DNA from: Opitutia bacterium
GTDB taxonomy: Bacteria > Verrucomicrobiota > Verrucomicrobiia > Opitutales > Opitutaceae
Length of the DNA: 64,000 nt
Assembly: GCA_947474365.1 (NCBI GenBank)
Contig: CANJIU010000004.1
Span: 89,738-153,737 of the forward strand
Direction: 5' to 3'
This document shows positions 8,412 to 16,915 of this stretch, piece after piece. Position numbers and translations under genes: made by a program. The notes beneath the pieces were generated by a model. The model was not told the origin of the DNA, did no database searches, and saw only the letters and a list, made by a program, of their open reading frames with translations. Every line of letters starts with the position of its first letter. Position 1 is the first letter of the stretch.

Positions 8412-11400
8412 TTGTTCTTTGGCGCGCTCGTCATGGGGATGGCGTTACCCTCCGCCTCGCTGCACGCCCAAGCGACTGCAGTCGGCACGATCGAGGGCCG
8501 CGTCTTCAACCCCGGCAACGGCGCCTATCTGGAAAACGCCCGCGTCACCGTCGAAGGCACCGCAATCGAGGCCTTCACGGACGCCACCGGCTTTTACCGC
8601 ATCTCCCCCGTGCCTTCCGGCCCGACGAAGCTCCGCGTCTTCTTCACCGGGATTGAGCCGCAGACCGTTACCCTCACGGTCCCGATCAGCGGGACGGTGC
8701 AGCACGACATCAATCTCGCCGCCTCTGGCGAGAGGCCCGGGAAGGACGGCCGTCCGGTCAAACTCGATCGCTTTGTCGTCAAGGAGTCGCAGCAGATGGA
8801 CGGCGCGGCCCTCGCGATCAACGAGCAGCGCTTCGCCGCGAACCTGAAGACCGTCGTGGCGGCCGACGAATTCGGCGCGGCGTCCGAGGGCGATGTCGGG
8901 GAGTTTCTCAAATATCTGCCGGGCGTCTCGATGGACTACCTCGCGGGCGACGCGCGCCAGGTTTCCCTCGGCGGCGTGGAGTTCAATTACACGCCCGTGA
9001 CCTTCGGCGGCTTCGGCATGACGAACGGCAACCAGGGCGGCACCAACCGCGGCGTGTCGCTCGAATACATGTCACTCAACAACGTCTCACGCGTCGAGGT
9101 GATCAACTCGCCCACGCCGGAGTCGCCCGGCGCCGCCCTCGCGGGCTCGATCAATTTCGTGCCGCGCACCGCCTTCGAACGCGCGAAGCCCCAGTACAGT
9201 TTCAGCACCTATCTCGCGATGCGGGACGACGTGCGGGATTTCAACCGCAGCATCGGGCCACGCGCAAATCCGACGCGCAAAGTGCTCCCCGGTTTCGAAT
9301 TTTCCTGCGTCGTTCCCGTCAACAGCCGTTTTGGCTTCAGCCTCTCCGGCACCGCGTTTTCCCAGTATAGCGCGCGTGATTCGATGGCGAACACCTGGCG
9401 GGGCGGCAATGCGCCGACCACGGTGGCGGCCAACGGCACGACCGGCTTTCCCGACACGACGCCGGACAAGCCCTACCTCACGAGCTATGTCTTCCGCGAC
9501 GGCTTTCTCGTGCGGAAGCGCACCTCCGTCGCCCTGACCGTTGACTACAAGTTCAGCGCCAACGATCGGCTCGCGTTCTCAATCAGCCGTTCCACCTACA
9601 ACACGAATTACGACATCCGCGGCCTCACGTTCGGCATCACGCGGGTGCTGCCGGGAAATTTCTCGCCCGCCTTTACCCACGGCGCCGCGGGCCAGGGCGC
9701 GCTGACCGTTTCCACCGAGGTGCGCGATCGCAACACCACCACCGTCATGCCCACGCTGGTCTACCGGCACGACGGCCCGCTCTGGAAGGCGGAGGCGGGC
9801 ACCGGGCTTTCCCACTCGCGCGACAGCACGCAGAGCGGCGATCGCGGCTGGTTCGCCCTGACGTCCTCCAGCCGCGCCGGCGTGACCGTGGCGTTTGACG
9901 ACATCACGCCGCTGCGTCCCGGGAAGATCTCCGTCGCCGACGGCACCACGGGCGCCGCGATTAATCCGTTTGAGATCGGCACCTACGCCCTCGCCACCAC
10001 CTCGCTGGCGATTCCACAAAACACCGACACCAAGCGGAGCGCTTTTGGAAATCTGCGGCGCGACTTCACGTGGCGCGGCCTACCCTTCTCCCTCAAGGGC
10101 GGTCTCAACGTCGAGAATACTATCCGCGACGACACCCGCACGATTCATCCCTCTAACGTCTCCTACAATTACGTGGGCCGCGATGGCCGGCCGAGCACCA
10201 CACCGGTCGGAAGCGACGACGCCGCGGCGCCGTTTTTCTATTCGGAAATCGCGGGACGTCCGACGATGTGGGGATTCCCCAGCATCCCGGTCGTGAACAA
10301 CTCCAAGCTGTGGGCGTTCTACCAGGCCAACCCCAGCCAATTCACCTCGGATGACAACGCCACGTATCGGGCCGCCGTCACTCCTTCGAAGCGGGCGGAG
10401 GAAACCGTCTCGGCCGCCTTTATTCGTGGCGATGTGCAGCTCCTGAATCACCGGTTGAAGCTCGTGGGCGGCGTTCGCGCGGAACAGACCAACATCTACG
10501 CGGAGGGGCCTTTGACCGATCCGACGCGCAATTTCCAAAGACGCGCCGACGGCAGCTTCATCCTCGGGGCGAACGGCCGGCCGCTGCTGATCGTGCCCAC
10601 CAGCGACGCGCTCGGCGTCTCGAAGCTGACGTTCATCAGCCGCGGTTCGAAAGTGCACAAGGAATACCTGCGCTGGTTCCCGAGCCTCAATGCGAGCTAC
10701 ACCCTCAGCGAAAACCTGGTCGCCCGCGCCGCCCACTACACTTCGGTCGGCCGGCCCAATTACAACCAGTACTCCGGCGGCATCACCCTGCCCGACACCG
10801 AGGCCGATCCGAGCGTGTCGAACCGAATCACGGTCAACAACGCCGGCATCAAGCCGTGGAGCGCACGCTCGACCAACGTCGCGCTGGAATACTACTTCAC
10901 GCGCGTCGGGCTCGTGTCCGTGAGTGTGTTCCGCCGTGATTTCAAAAACTTCTTCGGCAACATCGTGCGGCCGGCCACCACCGATTTCCTCGCGCTCTAC
11001 GGACTCGATGCCGCCACCTACGGCGACTACTCGGTCTCGACGCAGTACAACCTCGAAGACGAGGTCCGGATGGAAGGCTTTTCCTTCAACTACAAACAGG
11101 CGCTCACGTTTCTCCCGTCGTGGGCGCGGGGCGTGCAGGTTTTTGCCAACGGCAGCACTCAACACGCCAGCGGCGCCGCGTCCGGAGAATTCCAGTACAG
11201 CCCGCGACTCGCCAACGCCGGCATCAGTTTCACGCGGCCGGGCTACAGTCTGCGCGCGGATCTCAACCAGCGCGGCCGCCAGCTCGTCAGCACGCTTTCG
11301 GGCCGCAGCATCGAGGCCGGGACGACCCGGTGGGCCGCGCCGCGGACGTCAATCGATCTCACTGCTGAGCGCCGGGTGTGGCGTCAATTCAGCCTCTTCG

Positions 11401-11534
11401 CCAAGTTCCGCAACGTGACCGACGTCGGCGTGGACTTCGAATTCTACGGCCCGAGCACGCCCGCCGTCGCACGCTTCCAGCAGCGGGAACGCTATGGCGC
11501 GCTCTGGACGTTCGGGCTCAAGGGGACGTTTTAG
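8412..11534 (+). CDS. TonB-dependent receptor with carboxypeptidase-regulatory-like domain (paralogue A)
   Basis: This outer-membrane receptor of about 1040 residues has a hydrophobic export signal ending SASLHAQA and a CarboxypepD_reg-like Ig fold (VGTIEGRVFNPGNGAYLENARVTVEGT). The plug domain follows (KYLPGVSMDYLAGDARQVSL, RVEVINSPTPESPGAALAGS), then a long beta-barrel ending in the terminal strand YGALWTFGLKGTF. It imports large ligands, here probably oligosaccharides, using TonB energy. The start is uncertain. The frame is open back to a GTG at 8220 that overlaps the previous stop by 4 nt, but that extension would translate a palindromic repeat. In-frame choices after the repeat are TTG 8412 and ATG 8433, and neither gives a positively charged n-region. 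It is a paralogue of the two receptors on the minus strand at 13246 and 16916. Confidence 0.88.
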   Translation: MFFGALVMGMALPSASLHAQATAVGTIEGRVFNPGNGAYLENARVTVEGTAIEAFTDATGFYRISPVPSGPTKLRVFFTGIEPQTVTLTVPISGTVQHDINLAASGERPGKDGRPVKLDRFVVKESQQMDGAALAINEQRFAANLKTVVAADEFGAASEGDVGEFLKYLPGVSMDYLAGDARQVSLGGVEFNYTPVTFGGFGMTNGNQGGTNRGVSLEYMSLNNVSRVEVINSPTPESPGAALAGSINFVPRTAFERAKPQYSFSTYLAMRDDVRDFNRSIGPRANPTRKVLPGFEFSCVVPVNSRFGFSLSGTAFSQYSARDSMANTWRGGNAPTTVAANGTTGFPDTTPDKPYLTSYVFRDGFLVRKRTSVALTVDYKFSANDRLAFSISRSTYNTNYDIRGLTFGITRVLPGNFSPAFTHGAAGQGALTVSTEVRDRNTTTVMPTLVYRHDGPLWKAEAGTGLSHSRDSTQSGDRGWFALTSSSRAGVTVAFDDITPLRPGKISVADGTTGAAINPFEIGTYALATTSLAIPQNTDTKRSAFGNLRRDFTWRGLPFSLKGGLNVENTIRDDTRTIHPSNVSYNYVGRDGRPSTTPVGSDDAAAPFFYSEIAGRPTMWGFPSIPVVNNSKLWAFYQANPSQFTSDDNATYRAAVTPSKRAEETVSAAFIRGDVQLLNHRLKLVGGVRAEQTNIYAEGPLTDPTRNFQRRADGSFILGANGRPLLIVPTSDALGVSKLTFISRGSKVHKEYLRWFPSLNASYTLSENLVARAAHYTSVGRPNYNQYSGGITLPDTEADPSVSNRITVNNAGIKPWSARSTNVALEYYFTRVGLVSVSVFRRDFKNFFGNIVRPATTDFLALYGLDAATYGDYSVSTQYNLEDEVRMEGFSFNYKQALTFLPSWARGVQVFANGSTQHASGAASGEFQYSPRLANAGISFTRPGYSLRADLNQRGRQLVSTLSGRSIEAGTTRWAAPRTSIDLTAERRVWRQFSLFAKFRNVTDVGVDFEFYGPSTPAVARFQQRERYGALWTFGLKGTF

Positions 11535-11620
11535 GCGGAAGATTCCGAACGCGGAGAGCAGGAACCGATCAAGATATCATCCATCCATTAAATCCGGTTG
11601 GTGGTTGATCCGATTTGAGA

Positions 11621-11681
11621 CTGGGGCCGCGACGCCCTCGTCGCGGTTCCGTGCCACGCGACGAGAGCGTCGCGTCCCCAG
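11621..11681. repeat. Family 1 paired palindromic repeat, copy 3
   Basis: The left arm (11621-11645) and right arm (11657-11681) are near-perfect inverted copies separated by only 11 nt. They lie between a convergent receptor and sulfatase, where they could act as a two-way transcription stop. Confidence 0.8.
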
Positions 11682-11709
11682 GAAAACCACAACGACCAAG
11701 TCGCCCCGC

Positions 11710-13134
11710 TCACTTCTCCCGGCCGCCGCCTCGATATTCGGGGCGCCGTGACAATTGCTCCATATACGGCTTGTACTCCGGCGAAGTCATCCAGTCGCGT
11801 GACTTTGGTTCCGACGCGCTCACCTTGCCCTCGGGATAGTCTTTGCCTGCGTAACTGGCGTCGACCGACTCGTTCCACTTGAGCAACGCCTCCTGCAGCC
11901 GGCGCGCGACGTCGGGATTTTCGACCGAGATGTCCTTCGTCTCCCGGGGATCGGCATCCAGGTCGAATATCTCAAATTTTCCGCCGGCGATTTTTTGCGT
12001 CACGATCTTGTAACGGTTGTCGACCAGCGCGGCGCGGCCGGTGTGGCGAAACGCGAGCGGTTTCGAACGAGAACCGACCTCCTTGGTGAAGAGCGGACGA
12101 AGGCTGCTGCCGTCGGCTGGCTGGAGCATCGCCGACGCCGGCAGACGCGTGATCTCCGCAATCGTCGGGAAAATATCCACCGTACCCGCCGGATAACGCG
12201 TGATGCGGGGCGTGCGGATTACCGCGGGCCATTCGATGATCGCCGGCACCCGCAGGCCGCCCTCGTAGACGGAACCCTTGAAACCATGGAGGTCGGCCAC
12301 CGTGCTGGGCTTGATTTCGGGCAGGCCGCCGTTGTCACTGCAGAACCACAACAGCGTATTGTCGGCCAGCCCGAGTTTCCTCAGTCCGGCGCGCAAGGTG
12401 CCGATACTGCGATCGAGCGCGACGAGTTCACCGTAGTGGTGCTGCGAGAGCTTTTGGAGTGCGCCAAAATCCTTCATGTCGCTGTCGACCGCGTGAAACG
12501 GCGCGTGCGGCGAGCCATACCAAATGACCGTGAACATCGGTTTTCCTGCACTGCGGTTCTTCTCCAGCTGCTTCAGCGCCTCGGCCACGATAATCTCCGA
12601 CGAGTCGCCCTTGAATTCCTCGAACACGCCCTTGCGGCTCATAATGGGATCGCGGTCGAAGAAATTCGTCACCGACAGCCACTCATCGAACCCAAACTCG
12701 CCGGGGTTGTGGTCGTCGGTGCCGAGCACCGGTGCGCCCGGCCCCTTGAAGCCGTTAAGATGCCATTTGCCGAAATGCGCGGTCGTATAACCGGCGGCGC
12801 GCAGCGCCTGCGCGACCGTCTTTTCCTGCCGGCGCAGGGCGTAGCCGTGGTTTTCGACGCCGCACCGGTCGTTGGAACGCCCCGTCATCACCGTCGATCG
12901 CGTCGGCGAACAATTCGGCGCGCCCGCGTAAAACCGATCAAAGCGCAGCCCGCTCGCCGCCATCGCGTCGAGGTTCGGCGTCTTCAACACCGGGTGCCCG
13001 ATGTAGCCCGTTTCGCCCCAACCCATGTCGTCGGCCATCACGAGGATGATGTGCGGGCGGGATAAATCGGCAGCCGCGAAGACGGCGGCCGCCAAGGCCA
13101 GAAAAACTACCGGGAGGAAGCGGAGAGTACTCAT
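11710..13134 (-). CDS. Sulfatase, type I formylglycine-dependent
   Basis: The protein has 474 residues with a signal peptide (MSTLRFLPVVFLALAAAVFAAA), metal ligands DD at 35-36 and the formylglycine motif CSPTR at 75-79 with Cys75 as the modified residue. It continues with GYTTAHFGKWHLNG, the FCSDNGG metal site, and the KGSVYEGGLRVPAIIEWP segment typical of N-acetylgalactosamine-6-sulfatase-like and arylsulfatase A-like enzymes. ATG 13134 is chosen because the in-frame upstream extension to 13203 reads through a palindromic repeat. It is the last gene of a minus-strand run TonB receptor - broken esterase - TonB receptor - sulfatase and is probably co-expressed with them for sulfated polysaccharide use. 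It needs a formylglycine-generating or anSME maturation enzyme, which is not in this window. Confidence 0.92.
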   Translation of the reverse strand: MSTLRFLPVVFLALAAAVFAAADLSRPHIILVMADDMGWGETGYIGHPVLKTPNLDAMAASGLRFDRFYAGAPNCSPTRSTVMTGRSNDRCGVENHGYALRRQEKTVAQALRAAGYTTAHFGKWHLNGFKGPGAPVLGTDDHNPGEFGFDEWLSVTNFFDRDPIMSRKGVFEEFKGDSSEIIVAEALKQLEKNRSAGKPMFTVIWYGSPHAPFHAVDSDMKDFGALQKLSQHHYGELVALDRSIGTLRAGLRKLGLADNTLLWFCSDNGGLPEIKPSTVADLHGFKGSVYEGGLRVPAIIEWPAVIRTPRITRYPAGTVDIFPTIAEITRLPASAMLQPADGSSLRPLFTKEVGSRSKPLAFRHTGRAALVDNRYKIVTQKIAGGKFEIFDLDADPRETKDISVENPDVARRLQEALLKWNESVDASYAGKDYPEGKVSASEPKSRDWMTSPEYKPYMEQLSRRPEYRGGGREK

Positions 13135-13146
13135 AGAATCAGTAAA

Positions 13147-13228
13147 CTGGGGCCGCGACGCCCTCGTCGCGGTTTGGGATCGAAACTCCAACACGCTGGT
13201 CAACGCGACGGGGGCGTCGAGCCCTCAG
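13147..13228. repeat. Family 1 paired palindromic repeat, copy 4
   Basis: The left arm (13147-13171) is a good family 1 arm. The right arm (about 13204-13228) has decayed and ends in GAGCCCTCAG. It separates the stop of a TonB receptor from the start of the sulfatase on the same strand. Confidence 0.7.
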
Positions 13229-13245
13229 AAATTTCCGTCCCGCCA

Positions 13246-16200
13246 TCACCACGTGCCCTTGATGCCGAACGTCCAGAGCGAGGCGTAGTCGATGCGGGTG
13301 CGGAACCGGGCGACGGCCGGAGTGTTCGGCCCGTAAATCTTCACGTCCTCTGTCGCGTCACCGATGTTCCGGAAGTTGTAGAAGAACGCCATCTGCTTCC
13401 AAAAATAAACTTCGCCGACGACATCGATGTAGAGGCGCTTGGACGTCCAGTTGAACGTGCCCGGTTCGATGCTGGCGCCCGAGATGAGCGCGTTGCGCGA
13501 ACGCCCGCGGTAGTTCCAGTTCACCCGCACATTGTATTTCGGCCGGGTCAGGCTGACGCCCCAGCTGCCGCTGCGCGGAATGAAGCCGGCGAACGAGACG
13601 GTTTCGTCGCCGAGCACGCGCTGCGCGCTGCCGTTGGCGAACACCTGGACGCCGCGGGCCCACGTCGGCAGAAACGTCAACGCCTGCTTGTAGCTGAAAT
13701 CGAGGCCCTCGGTCCGCACCGTGCCCTCGACATTGTGCTGGGTCGAAACGTCGTAGGCGCCGTAGACCGCGGGATCCAGGCCGTAGAGCGCGAGAAACTC
13801 CGGCGTCGGCGCGAACACCGTGTCGCCGAAGAAATTGTCGATCTGCCGGCGGAAGGCGCCGATCGAGATTTGGCCGACACCCTCAAAATAACGCTCCAAC
13901 CGCACGTTCACGGTCTGCGCGTCCCACGCCTTGATCGCGGCGTTGTTCACGTTGATGCGGTTGGCCGCGGTCGGAGGATTTCCCGTATCCGGCAGGGTGA
14001 TGCCTCCGGAGTATTGGATGAAGTTGGGCCGGCCGACCGATTGGTAATAGGCGGCGCGCGCAATCAGGTTTTCCCGGATGTTGTAGCTCGCGTTCAAGCT
14101 CGGGAAGTACCGTAGGTATTCCTTCTCGGTGTGCGCCCCCCGGTCGAGAAACGTGAGCTGGGAAACCCCCAGCGCATTGGTCGTCGGCACAATCAACACG
14201 GGCGTACCATTGGGGTTGCGGACAATTTGGCCGCCGGCGTTGCGCTGATAATTGAGCGTCGGATCGCTCAGCGGGCCGTCGCCCTGCGCGTTGGTCTGCT
14301 CGGCGCGGACGCCGCCGACCAGTTTCAGCCGGTTTTGCAACAGGCCGACATCACCCCGGATGTAGAGTGCCGACACGATCTCCTCGGAATGCTTCGAGGC
14401 GTTGACCTGGTTGCGATAGGTGGTGTTCGCGACCTGAGTGAACTGGCTCGGGTTGGCCACAGAGTACTCGTAAATCTTGCGGTTGCTGGGCGTCTCAAGT
14501 TTCGGAAAGCCAAACGGCAAAATCCGTTGAGAGTAGATCGGATCGAAGAACGGCGACGGACTGTCGTCGTTACCCACCGGAGTCGTGCTGGCGCGGCCGT
14601 CCCGACCCACGAAATTGAGCGTCCCGGTACCACCACGATTGTCGCGAACGATCTCCCGCACGTCGAAGCCGGACTTCAAAACGAAGGGGATGCCGGTGAA
14701 GAAATTGCGGCGCAGGCTGCCGTACGCCGTCTTCTGGCGATCCACGTTGGTGTCGACCTGGGTCGTCGCCGAAACGATCGAATAGGTCGAGAGCGAGAAC
14801 GGATCGATCGGGGCCCCGGTCGGGCCGTCCCGCACCGTGATTTCCCGGGGACGCAGGTAGAACATGTCCTTGAACGCGATCGTGACGTTGGAACGCTGCA
14901 TCGTGACATTGCGGAAGTAACCCTGCTCGGTGTCCGGATTGCCATCGTCCTGCAGCGAATACCCGACGCCCAGATCGGCCTTCCACACGGGCCCGTCGTG
15001 CCGCCAGACCGCCGTCGGCATGCGGGTGCGGTTGAAGCGATTTCGCTCTTGGTGGACCGTCTGCAAAATGCCGGCTCCGGTGGTGCCCTGCGTCGAGGTG
15101 GTCGTGAAATTTCCCGGCAGGATTCCGCCCGCGTTGAAGTTGACGCTGGACACGATGTACTGGCCGTCGAACGACGAGTACTGGAATCCGACGGTGACGC
15201 GGTCGTAGGGGGTGAACCTGAGGTCGACGCTGCCGCCAACGGAACGGCGGGTCGTGACCTTCGGCGCGTCCTGCACCTGATAGGCCGAGAGGTACGGATT
15301 ACCGACGGTCGTGTGCGGGAACGCAACGCCGTTGGTCGCAGATTGAACGCCACGCCAGACGTTCTGGTTGTTGTCCTGCGGCGAATAGTTGGTCGAGGTG
15401 CCGGCGGAGAGGGTGTAGCCGAACCATTTGTTCACCGGGGCGACGTAAGCGAAGTCGAAACCAGGATGCACATTGCGTGTCGCGCTCGGCTTCGGTCCGG
15501 GAACTTTCTTGAGGTCGCGGGCGTTGTCGCGGGTGATGACATAGACACTGGCATTGAGCAGCGGCTTGACGCGCTCGAAGGAACTGCGCGGCACCATGTT
15601 CACTGAACCGGCGAGGGCGGAGCCCTGCGACTCCGGCGTGGGCGAGTACGACACCTCGATCCGCGAGAGGTTGTTGATCGAGATCATGTCCGACGCCACC
15701 GAACGGCCGGTCGCGTTGCCGGGTGCAGAAGCGATCGCGAACCCATCCAAGGTCACCGGCACATTGTCGGAAGGCACGCCGTTGATCGAAATGTCGCGGG
15801 CGTTGCCACCGGTGTAATCGATCGTGACGCCGGGCAGGAATTTCAGGAACTCGGCCGCGTTGCCTTCGGCGACATTGCCGAATTCATCGGTGGAAAGCAC
15901 GTTCTTGATATTGGAGGCAAACCGCTGCTCGTTGATCGCAAGGGCCGCCGCATCCATCTCGCGCGACGTCGTGACGCGAAACTCGTCGAGCTTCACCACC
16001 GTGCCATCGATCTTGGTCGTGGTGCCAGCGAGCGAGACATCGTGTTTCGTCACCTGGCCGGACAGCACCTCGACCGACACCGTTTGAGTCGGCAATCCAG
16101 TGTAGCGGGTCGTCAGGCGCGCAGTTCCGACTGGGACATTGGTCAGGCGGAATGAACCGTCCGAGTCGGAAAACGTTTCCAACGACGTGCCTTCCACCGT

Positions 16201-16368
16201 GACCCGGGCGCTCTCGACATACTCACCGTTGCGCGGATTGAGCACGCGTCCCTCGATCGTGCCGACAGCAACAGACTGGGCGAGGGAGCATTGGGCGGCA
16301 GCTCCGAACCCGACGACGAGCAACAAGCAGCGCACGCGCTCCAACAGGAAAGAGATCGGGTTTTTCAT
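13246..16368 (-). CDS. TonB-dependent receptor, tandem paralogue B1
   Basis: This outer-membrane receptor has 1040 residues. Its signal peptide begins MKNPISFLLERVRCLLLVV and ends near SLAQ31. A CarboxypepD_reg-like domain follows (VGTIEGRVLNPRNGEYVESARVTVEGT), then the plug (FLKFLPGVTIDYTGGNARDI, RIEVSYSPTPESQGSALAGS) and a barrel whose final strand is YASLWTFGIKGTW. No SusD-like lipoprotein is present, as usual in this phylum. I use ATG 16368; an in-frame start at 16392 only adds eight residues before the signal. It is a clear tandem duplicate of the next receptor upstream (16916-20041), with matching length, matching last residues and a matching leader. A sulfatase follows 111 nt downstream, which points to a sulfated glycan as a likely ligand. 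Confidence 0.93.
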   Translation of the reverse strand: MKNPISFLLERVRCLLLVVGFGAAAQCSLAQSVAVGTIEGRVLNPRNGEYVESARVTVEGTSLETFSDSDGSFRLTNVPVGTARLTTRYTGLPTQTVSVEVLSGQVTKHDVSLAGTTTKIDGTVVKLDEFRVTTSREMDAAALAINEQRFASNIKNVLSTDEFGNVAEGNAAEFLKFLPGVTIDYTGGNARDISINGVPSDNVPVTLDGFAIASAPGNATGRSVASDMISINNLSRIEVSYSPTPESQGSALAGSVNMVPRSSFERVKPLLNASVYVITRDNARDLKKVPGPKPSATRNVHPGFDFAYVAPVNKWFGYTLSAGTSTNYSPQDNNQNVWRGVQSATNGVAFPHTTVGNPYLSAYQVQDAPKVTTRRSVGGSVDLRFTPYDRVTVGFQYSSFDGQYIVSSVNFNAGGILPGNFTTTSTQGTTGAGILQTVHQERNRFNRTRMPTAVWRHDGPVWKADLGVGYSLQDDGNPDTEQGYFRNVTMQRSNVTIAFKDMFYLRPREITVRDGPTGAPIDPFSLSTYSIVSATTQVDTNVDRQKTAYGSLRRNFFTGIPFVLKSGFDVREIVRDNRGGTGTLNFVGRDGRASTTPVGNDDSPSPFFDPIYSQRILPFGFPKLETPSNRKIYEYSVANPSQFTQVANTTYRNQVNASKHSEEIVSALYIRGDVGLLQNRLKLVGGVRAEQTNAQGDGPLSDPTLNYQRNAGGQIVRNPNGTPVLIVPTTNALGVSQLTFLDRGAHTEKEYLRYFPSLNASYNIRENLIARAAYYQSVGRPNFIQYSGGITLPDTGNPPTAANRINVNNAAIKAWDAQTVNVRLERYFEGVGQISIGAFRRQIDNFFGDTVFAPTPEFLALYGLDPAVYGAYDVSTQHNVEGTVRTEGLDFSYKQALTFLPTWARGVQVFANGSAQRVLGDETVSFAGFIPRSGSWGVSLTRPKYNVRVNWNYRGRSRNALISGASIEPGTFNWTSKRLYIDVVGEVYFWKQMAFFYNFRNIGDATEDVKIYGPNTPAVARFRTRIDYASLWTFGIKGTW

Positions 16369-16547
16369 GAAGCATGACACGGCTGGGCCCATGCGCCGAA
16401 AGGTGAGCGAGTTCGCGTCACCAAAGCGGGATCAGCCGTGAGGTTTTGAGGTTTGGTTGGATTCCCCATCACGCGGTGGGCCGCGCGACAAGGATCAGGT
16501 TCGTTGAACCAAAGCACGCCTTCCCGCCCGCACAAGCGAATTTCCGG
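16369..16547 (-). promoter_or_regulatory. Conserved leader of receptor B1
   Basis: This stretch of about 180 nt upstream of the receptor start is nearly the same as the stretch upstream of its paralogue (20042-20220). The match ends sharply, in transcript sense, at CCGGAAATTCGCTTGTGC. Shared blocks include GCGGGAAGGCGTGCTTTG, GGAATCCAACCAAACCTC, CACGGCTGA and GGTGACGCGAACTCGCTCAC. It may hold the promoter and a structured 5' untranslated region. The GGAATCC...GCTGAcCCCGC stretch faintly recalls the middle of a cobalamin riboswitch, but the B12 box and the CCACTG element are missing, so no riboswitch class is claimed. Confidence 0.45.
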
Positions 16548-16578
16548 CAACGGTCTGCCGCTCGTGTCAGATATTCGG

Positions 16579-16906
16579 CTATTTTCCCGCCTTCAACGTC
16601 CGATCGAGAAACGCGCGCGCCCGCACGTCGACCTCGGGATCGTTGAAGCCGCCGTGGCCACCATCCTTGACCACGTAAAGTTCAGCGTTCACGCCCGCCT
16701 TTTGCAACGCGGCCAGCAGCGTTTCACCCTGCGGCAGCGGCACGAGCGGGTCGCTGTCGCCGTGAACAATCAGGAACGGCGAATCGCCCTTCGACACGCA
16801 GGTCATCGGGCAGGCGAGATGCGCGTTCTCATTGGTTTCCTCCACCGGACCACCGACGAGTTTTGCCTCAAGCGCAACGAGGTCGTCGGCGTCCGAGGGG
16901 AACTGC
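16579..16906 (-). pseudogene. Truncated alpha/beta hydrolase (esterase), C-terminal fragment
   Basis: The frame encodes only the last third of an esterase. From EAKLVGG to the stop it matches the C-terminus of the intact esterase at 28175-29095, roughly three-quarters identical by eye, including GDSPFLIVHGDSDPLVPLP and the GGHGGFNDPEVDVR segment that hold the catalytic Asp and His. The part with the HGGG oxyanion hole and the GxSxG nucleophile is gone. Its place is taken directly by the 3' end of the receptor whose stop is at 16916. The frame is open up to 16962, but that extension is antisense-frame receptor sequence. It is best read as a dead gene left by the rearrangement that duplicated the receptor. 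Confidence 0.8.
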
Positions 16907-16915
16907 ACTTCGCCT

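Noticed and set aside
16480..16510. GAACCTGATCC string (minus strand) recalling a TPP riboswitch
   Set aside because: The string is not conserved in the paralogous leader, other TPP elements are absent, and no thiamine gene follows.
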